IMG/VR virus record: IMGVR_UViG_3300007504_000734
Location: 1 to 62,081 of that record
DNA length: 62,081 bases
Reading direction: 5' to 3' (one strand)
Origin: a virus
The position numbers and the translations under genes were made by a program. Below the pieces are notes generated by a model. That model was given only the letters and a program-made list of their open reading frames with translations, made no database searches and was not told where the DNA came from. Each line of letters starts with the position of its first letter. Positions within the stretch are counted from its first letter, which is position 1. Positions 57,845-62,081 of this stretch are shown here, in pieces.

Positions 57845-57852
57845 TATTTATA
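57845..57852 (-). promoter_or_regulatory. late-promoter-like octamer TATAAATA
   Basis: Exact TATAAATA on the minus strand, 4 bases before the ATG at 57840. Confidence 0.65.
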
Positions 57853-58438
57853 GGTTATTGTTAGCTAACCAAGCAGTATATATACTCCGATAATAACTTT
57901 CTATCTCAATAACATCTAACAACTTTCCATTAACTATATCTTCTAGTTTAATAATATTATCAGTGTGCTGTTTAATTAGGTGAGAGAAATGTATATACAT
58001 TTCTGCATATTGTTTTATAGTTGTAGCGTCACATACTTGGGTCATTTCTTCCCACGTGTGGGGGCGATGTAACTGTTTAAATCGCTCTGCGGCCCACATT
58101 GCTATGTCAAAGTCATCGACAGTAATACCTATGAAGTCGTGTTTTCGTTCAATATGGTAGGCCAAATCATGACTTGGAATACTACCATAATATTTTGCAA
58201 TTTCTATTAGGTAATGATCTTTCTCACTATTATTTTTAAATAAATGGGGTTTTTTAAGTCTACTACGATCTTTTGATAACCTGATTCTATTAGAATCAGA
58301 CCTGATTCTATTAGAATCAGACCTGATATCAGACCTGATTCTATTCTTATTAATTTTGCCATTGCATGAATCATATAGCATAGTAATAAGATCACCGCAT
58401 GATCCGCCCATGTAAACTATAAGGAATAAGTCTTTCAT
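57848..58438 (-). CDS. hypothetical protein with 7-residue repeat
   Basis: 196 aa from the ATG at 58438 (MKDLFLIVYMGGSCGDLI), 47 bases inside the upstream gene; an upstream start at 58513 exists. An Arg/Ser/Asp/Asn-rich repeat (SDSNRIR, two full copies, two partial) is encoded by tandem palindromic DNA. The rest is helical with many Tyr/His (KQYAEMYIHFSHLIKQ). Resembles a sulfotransferase or kinase start (YMGGSCGDL) only loosely. Confidence 0.55.
   Translation of the reverse strand: MKDLFLIVYMGGSCGDLITMLYDSCNGKINKNRIRSDIRSDSNRIRSDSNRIRLSKDRSRLKKPHLFKNNSEKDHYLIEIAKYYGSIPSHDLAYHIERKHDFIGITVDDFDIAMWAAERFKQLHRPHTWEEMTQVCDATTIKQYAEMYIHFSHLIKQHTDNIIKLEDIVNGKLLDVIEIESYYRSIYTAWLANNNL
58280..58346. 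repeat. tandem palindromic 21-bp repeat inside a CDS
   Basis: CCTGATTCTATTAGAATCAGA occurs at 58280-58300 and 58301-58321, then a shortened copy (58322-58333) and a partial one (58334-58346). Each unit contains the near-palindrome GATTCTATTAGAATC. In-frame (21 bp = 7 codons). Confidence 0.9.
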
Positions 58439-58574
58439 TAATTGATTTATGATTGGGTGTGGCGTTTTGTTTTGTAACGAGTTCTGCTTTACCTTTACTA
58501 TACTGCTCGTCATACCATTTACGTAAATTTTCTAGAATACGTAAATCTTCTGTAAGTAATTCGTTTATTAACAT
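58392..58574 (-). CDS. small protein with MLINELLTE leader
   Basis: 60 aa. MLINELLTE|DLRILENL carries the capsid-targeting-like pattern ending L-T-E. The tail is basic (QYSKGKAELVTKQNATPNHK). Its 3' end overlaps the next gene by 47 bases, unusually large for this window, but the leader supports a real gene. Confidence 0.55.
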   Translation of the reverse strand: MLINELLTEDLRILENLRKWYDEQYSKGKAELVTKQNATPNHKSINERLIPYSLHGRIMR

Positions 58575-58583
58575 TATTTTTTC

Positions 58584-59090
58584 TTATTTATTGGTCAGAC
58601 TAACACTTTCTACATTTAATGGAATATCACGTCTATCTAATTTATTAATTTCTCTAGACTTTTCTCCGATTCCTCTTTCTTGTGCAAAACTAATCTTGGG
58701 CGTGCCATCTTGGTTGACGTCATCAATATAATAATTTGCTATGAGAAACTCCTTGGTACTGGGATTGTCCGCACTAGGATCTTGTGTCGCGACTACGCGA
58801 GAAGGACTTTTAGATACTACAAACCAAAGCTCTGCCACGTCTGTTAATTTTGGTATTACCGTAAACTGTTGGCCCGGCACCATACCGCGCACTATTTGTT
58901 TTTGTTCCGCTTCCGACTTTTTCTTCATTAAAGTGGGGCCATTGGGATTATCTAGATCAATACGTTTATCTCTAAGATCTATACTAGTCTCTGTACTATC
59001 ACCCGCATTAGAAGCCAGCGGCAAGGTTGTGCCTCGAACAGGTCCAGAAATTTGATATACTGCTTCTGTAAATAATTCTTCTAGCTTCAT
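58584..59090 (-). CDS. putative internal head protein with MKLEELFTE leader
   Basis: 168 aa. MKLEELFTE|AVYQISGP is the closest match in the window to the T4 leader (MKTYQEFIAE|A): same length and an Ala after the Glu. The body has beta-rich sequence (QQFTVIPKLTDVAELWFVVS). Overlaps the upstream gene by 4 bases. Confidence 0.65.
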   Translation of the reverse strand: MKLEELFTEAVYQISGPVRGTTLPLASNAGDSTETSIDLRDKRIDLDNPNGPTLMKKKSEAEQKQIVRGMVPGQQFTVIPKLTDVAELWFVVSKSPSRVVATQDPSADNPSTKEFLIANYYIDDVNQDGTPKISFAQERGIGEKSREINKLDRRDIPLNVESVSLTNK

Positions 59091-59368
59091 TTGGAGGCCT
59101 TATTTAACCGTTGTTTCATAATGCTTGCCGGATTAGTTCTTTTTGTTCTAGCAGATTTTCTCGCAATTCTTGCTCCTAACTTTGCTTTAGTCATACGTAA
59201 TTTAAAACGCTTTTTGATATCTGGAGCCGCAAAACATTGGGCAGGTTTGGACACAATGCGTCCTTTTCTTCTGCCGCCGGTGCAACGATACTTTCGAACT
59301 AATTTATTTCCTTGGCGTTGCCATGCCATTTTTGTTTCGTTTATGCCAAAGAGTTCTTCTAAATACAT
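59087..59368 (-). CDS. small very basic head-type protein
   Basis: 93 aa. MYLEELFGINE|TKMAWQRQ has the leader with I-N-E at residue 11. The body is strongly basic (RCTGGRRKGRIVSKPAQC, KLGARIARKSARTKRT), suitable for DNA binding. A small CxxG...C pair is visible. Similar basic small proteins exist in cyanophage virions by my recollection. It would be packaged with the genome (inference). Confidence 0.65.
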   Translation of the reverse strand: MYLEELFGINETKMAWQRQGNKLVRKYRCTGGRRKGRIVSKPAQCFAAPDIKKRFKLRMTKAKLGARIARKSARTKRTNPASIMKQRLNKASK

Positions 59369-60597
59369 TATAATGTATTTAGTAATTTTGCTACGTCTTT
59401 TTCAATTACACTGTAAGATACGTTAGCAAGAACAAAACTAAAAAAATCACCATTATGGGCGCTGTCTCTTGCAAGAAGTTTAAGATGCATATTTGGAAGT
59501 TTGCAGTTAGAGTCAACGCCTTCAAAATAATCGTCGTATAATCCGCTAGTTATACCTTTATATATTTTCACCATTGCTTTTTTTAAATTTCTAGAATCAT
59601 ACCCAATAACATTTTTTTGTGTTTTAATTACTAAGTAATCCATCATAGCCTCTTCTTGGGCAATGACATTTATAAACGATCTGTTGTCTTTGTCTAAAAC
59701 ATATTCTCGTGTATTAATAAATTTAAGGTAATACATTAAATTCCGTATACCAGACGAACAGGTATACGCCTTGCATAATTCAGTAAATAACCCATTAAAC
59801 TGTTGAAAATTAGCAAAGGAATAAAATATTATATTGTTATATTCACACAAATCACGAACTATCGAAAAATTCTTACAAAAGTTTTGATATCGTGTTTGTA
59901 TATCAAGACTACCGGTGTTTGCGTAATCTATAACAGCCCTGTTGTAAATTGCTAAAAATTCTTCACCCGGCACCAATGTGTATGTGCCGTGTTCAATTAC
60001 ATTTTCAAATAAATCAATAAATTCAGAATTTATTGATAGTAACGAATTGATTCCTATATCATACCTTCTCCAGGCCGGAGGTACCCACAGCACAATATTT
60101 GGTTTTATAATATCAATTAATTGATATAATTGTACTGTATTTAAATCTGAACTAGCACCAGGTGTACCAAGGTTAAAAACTTCAACGTCATTGGTATTAA
60201 ATTGAGCAGATATTAATTTTTTGAGTTGTTCTGCCCAAGTGCTACTATCGTCTATTCCTAAACCAAATGCGTGACTGCATCCAATGGTTACTATTTTTAA
60301 TTTTGCATCTGAATTAAAGCTAGGACCGCGATATCCGTGTGCATTTAAGGTATACTTGACTGTTTTGCCTTTCCAATACGGATTTATTATTTTTTTATCG
60401 TACTCAAAAAAATCAAACTCATAAGTTCGTGAAGGATTTAATATATAATTATTATAAATCTCATAACCGTATATATTATTTGGACCTGAAAAGTCTTCAC
60501 CTTCTGGAAATAACGGCGGTTTAGATAAAGCTGATAATTCAGGATCCCAAAATCCCTTCGTCCACTTTGAAGTGCTACGATATTCTTCGTAATTCAT
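59368..60597 (-). CDS. SGNH hydrolase-like protein, copy 3
   Basis: 409 aa. Block I: KIVTIGCSHAFGLGID (Ser after Gly-Cys); block II/III: VFNLGTPGASSDLNTV (Gly, Asn); a late SAHNGDFF His is a possible block V. N-terminal region of about 100 residues (YEYDFFEYDKKIINPYWKG) is separate. Likely a carbohydrate esterase on a virion or surface glycan. One-base overlap with the basic head gene. Confidence 0.65.
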   Translation of the reverse strand: MNYEEYRSTSKWTKGFWDPELSALSKPPLFPEGEDFSGPNNIYGYEIYNNYILNPSRTYEFDFFEYDKKIINPYWKGKTVKYTLNAHGYRGPSFNSDAKLKIVTIGCSHAFGLGIDDSSTWAEQLKKLISAQFNTNDVEVFNLGTPGASSDLNTVQLYQLIDIIKPNIVLWVPPAWRRYDIGINSLLSINSEFIDLFENVIEHGTYTLVPGEEFLAIYNRAVIDYANTGSLDIQTRYQNFCKNFSIVRDLCEYNNIIFYSFANFQQFNGLFTELCKAYTCSSGIRNLMYYLKFINTREYVLDKDNRSFINVIAQEEAMMDYLVIKTQKNVIGYDSRNLKKAMVKIYKGITSGLYDDYFEGVDSNCKLPNMHLKLLARDSAHNGDFFSFVLANVSYSVIEKDVAKLLNTL

Positions 60598-60609
60598 ATA
60601 CGATACTTA

Positions 60610-60858
60610 TTATTGAATGGTTAATAGATAGATCAATGCTGAAAATAGTGCGGTGATAATGGAGCCACTAAGGACCCACATAGATTTGTATTTGTTTTTT
60701 TCTTGGACTAGCAAGTTATGCCTAATCTCATCGAGTTGCTGTTCAATGACAGTCAAACGACTTTCGATTCGTTCCATATTCTCCTCCAGGTACCCGTATC
60801 TCTCTGAGCAAATCTCAACGTGTGCCTCAAGGCTCTGCCTTTCAATTTCTGATGGCAT
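60610..60858 (-). CDS. coiled-coil protein with C-terminal membrane helix (holin-like candidate)
   Basis: 82 aa. Residues 1-57 form a coiled coil (ENMERIESRLTVIEQQLDEI), residues 60-82 a membrane helix (MWVLSGSIITALFSALIYLL). This N-soluble/C-anchor layout is like the XhlA family associated with lysis. Phage holins also have other layouts, so this is tentative. Confidence 0.6.
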   Translation of the reverse strand: MPSEIERQSLEAHVEICSERYGYLEENMERIESRLTVIEQQLDEIRHNLLVQEKNKYKSMWVLSGSIITALFSALIYLLTIQ

Positions 60859-60985
60859 AACAACTCCTAAAATGTGTAATAATGCCTACCGCCCGCCCTG
60901 TATTATATGTGCCTTTTATATGCCTCTTCATTTCGCCTAAAATGAGCCTAAGTCTTTGCCTAGTACTGTATTTACTCAAAAATTT

Positions 60986-61537
60986 CTAGAAATTAACTAA
61001 TAGTTTATCGGAGGAAGTAATATAAATGTTTTTAATTTTAGGGTTTAAAGCATTCCAAACGGGGGTTTTTATTTTAGCAGTTTCTGTTAAATTTAAAATA
61101 ACTGGAACGTTTGTTAGATCTTTCATTAATCCAGATGCAGGTATGGCTTCTTCGCCTCGCTCTAGATATAATCCAGGTTGTTCAACAGTAAAGGAAGTAG
61201 TCCAAAAAACATGTTTTCCTTTAAATGAAGATCCAAAATTTAAAGCTTTGATGTCGTCTACTGAATATTTTTGGGGTTTTTCGATATACATAGGATTGCC
61301 GCGTAAACTAATAGTTTGAATTAAAGTTTCTAAATTACTTTGTTGTCCTCTACTTTTATTCCAAGACTTTTCATTATTAACCAATTGATTAATGTCATCT
61401 ACAAAAGCAGGGGCGTCAGGTCTGTATTGTGCTACAAGGCCAGTTTGTGATATATCAATTAAAGTATGTATTGTCAAAAACTCACCAACACCTGAACCAA
61501 ATCTGCCGCCGGCGGCTAATCCTTTTTCTCTTGCCAT
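60986..61537 (-). CDS. virion structural protein, 183 aa
   Basis: Starts MAREKGLAAGGRFGSGVGEF; mixed alpha/beta (KHVFWTTSFTVEQPGLYLER, VPVILNLTETAKIKTP). Location and composition fit a small tail- or head-associated protein. No family recognised. Confidence 0.55.
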   Translation of the reverse strand: MAREKGLAAGGRFGSGVGEFLTIHTLIDISQTGLVAQYRPDAPAFVDDINQLVNNEKSWNKSRGQQSNLETLIQTISLRGNPMYIEKPQKYSVDDIKALNFGSSFKGKHVFWTTSFTVEQPGLYLERGEEAIPASGLMKDLTNVPVILNLTETAKIKTPVWNALNPKIKNIYITSSDKLLVNF

Positions 61538-61595
61538 TTGTATACCTATAATATGCTACTATTATATTTAGTATAGATTATTTAGCCAAATAAAA

Positions 61596-61617
61596 AGCGG
61601 AATGTTACCATTCCGCT
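61596..61617 (-). terminator. rho-independent terminator after the 61641-62012 gene
   Basis: AGCGGAATG / CATTCCGCT (9 bp perfect, 4-base loop) followed on the minus strand by TTTTATTT. Confidence 0.88.
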
Positions 61618-61640
61618 GTTTTATTATATAATATATTAAA

Positions 61641-62012
61641 TTATAGAACGTATGTTTTTGCTGTTACTGTTGCTGATGCAAAGTTTACAGAATCAACTGT
61701 ACCCAAAGCAATTAAAACATCTTCTAAGTGAGCGGCCAATGTTTCACTGGCTGAGCCATCATATGTGTCTGTACCGTATTCACCCTCGACACAAACTGAA
61801 ATATTGTTGTCTGCACTATGTAGTGCGCCAATAATTACAATGTTAAAGCCTGCGCCTTGAATTGCATCCATGGCGGCTGCTACTGCTGATGTTGGGCCTA
61901 GCTTTCCTGAAACATCTGCGCCAAAATCAATATCTAAGTGTGCTAATGTTTTACCTAGAAAATTGGTGCTAAGGCCAAATGATCCAGGTGCTGTTCTTGT
62001 TACTGAAGCCAT
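61641..62012 (-). CDS. small virion structural protein, 123 aa
   Basis: Ala/Gly/Val-rich, alternating beta pattern (NIVIIGALHSADNNISVCVEG) and MASVTRTAPGSFGLSTNF at the start. From memory small proteins with similar composition appear in T4-like marine virions. Own TATAAATA promoter (51 bases upstream), ribosome site AAAGGAG, and own terminator, so probably abundant. Confidence 0.65.
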   Translation of the reverse strand: MASVTRTAPGSFGLSTNFLGKTLAHLDIDFGADVSGKLGPTSAVAAAMDAIQGAGFNIVIIGALHSADNNISVCVEGEYGTDTYDGSASETLAAHLEDVLIALGTVDSVNFASATVTAKTYVL

Positions 62013-62063
62013 TTTAAATCTCCTTTATCTTGTAATGTATAGATTTCTCTATACCGTTAATAT

Positions 62064-62071
62064 TATTTATA
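62064..62071 (-). promoter_or_regulatory. late-promoter-like octamer TATAAATA
   Basis: Exact TATAAATA on the minus strand, 51 bases before the ATG at 62012. Confidence 0.65.
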
Positions 62072-62081
62072 CCTTTCAATC

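Noticed and set aside
58280-58346. CRISPR-like or origin-like iterons
   Set aside because: Units are adjacent without spacers and encode a 7-residue protein repeat; no nearby replication gene is seen, so it is kept only as an in-gene repeat.
1-62081. tRNA genes
   Set aside because: Reading intergenic regions by eye I found no cloverleaf apart from the tRNA-like part of the tmRNA; a tRNAscan-SE run is needed to be sure.

Overview
The window is a stretch of a tailed-phage genome, not a bacterial chromosome. It is A+T-rich with very tight packing: most start and stop codons overlap or lie within 20 bases, and no gene-free stretch exceeds 300 bases except the one filled by an RNA gene. It contains tail-fibre, PAAR-spike, lysozyme and small virion proteins. 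Several features point to the T4 superfamily of large marine myoviruses: a TATAAATA late-promoter-like octamer in front of many genes, and a recurring short N-terminus on virion proteins that resembles the T4 capsid-targeting sequence. No terminase, portal or major capsid gene lies in the window, so the lineage is inferred. A permuted two-piece tmRNA of the alphaproteobacterial kind suggests an alphaproteobacterial host.

Layout. 1-5.6 kb: small hypothetical genes, an AdoMet decarboxylase, an amidinotransferase and an outer-membrane barrel. 5.7-12.8 kb: a complete EF-G and a SpoVR / DUF444(YeaH) / PrkA operon. 12.9-29.6 kb: an accessory region with glycosyltransferases, two related MptE-like proteins, SGNH hydrolases, a radical SAM enzyme, an MscS-like protein, a secreted glycosidase-like protein, a tail fibre, an A-type Fe-S carrier, a nucleotidyltransferase-cupin fusion, an SbmA/BacA-like transporter, a secreted thioredoxin and an exported HNH nuclease. 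29.6-34.8 kb: permuted tmRNA, ribosomal protein bL33, ClpS, an ExbB/ExbD-like pair, a second radical SAM protein, Hsp20 and ribosomal protein bS21. 35-38.3 kb: a coiled-coil membrane protein and a class II aminoacyl-tRNA-synthetase-like protein. 38.4-42.8 kb: virion and presumed internal head proteins and a PAAR protein. 42.8-46.9 kb: a CDF transporter, glutaredoxin, a second amidinotransferase and a B12-dependent ribonucleotide reductase. 47-62 kb: fibres, a third radical SAM protein, a RecB-like nuclease and a dense run of small virion proteins including the lysozyme.

How it may work together. Two promoter classes are visible. Host-like sigma70 promoters with exact 17-base spacing precede EF-G, the reductase, the RecB-like nuclease, Hsp20 and the nucleotidyltransferase. 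TATAAATA-type octamers precede virion genes, often only 4-6 bases before the ATG. The phage carries an unusually broad translation and protein-quality kit (EF-G, bS21, bL33, tmRNA, ClpS, Hsp20, synthetase-like protein). It also carries a stress-kinase module (PrkA/YeaH/SpoVR) and envelope functions (ExbB/D-like, SbmA-like, MscS-like, porin-like barrel). About ten small proteins carry a capsid-targeting-like leader ending in (L/I)-x-E, which suggests a set of proteins packaged in the head and delivered with the DNA.
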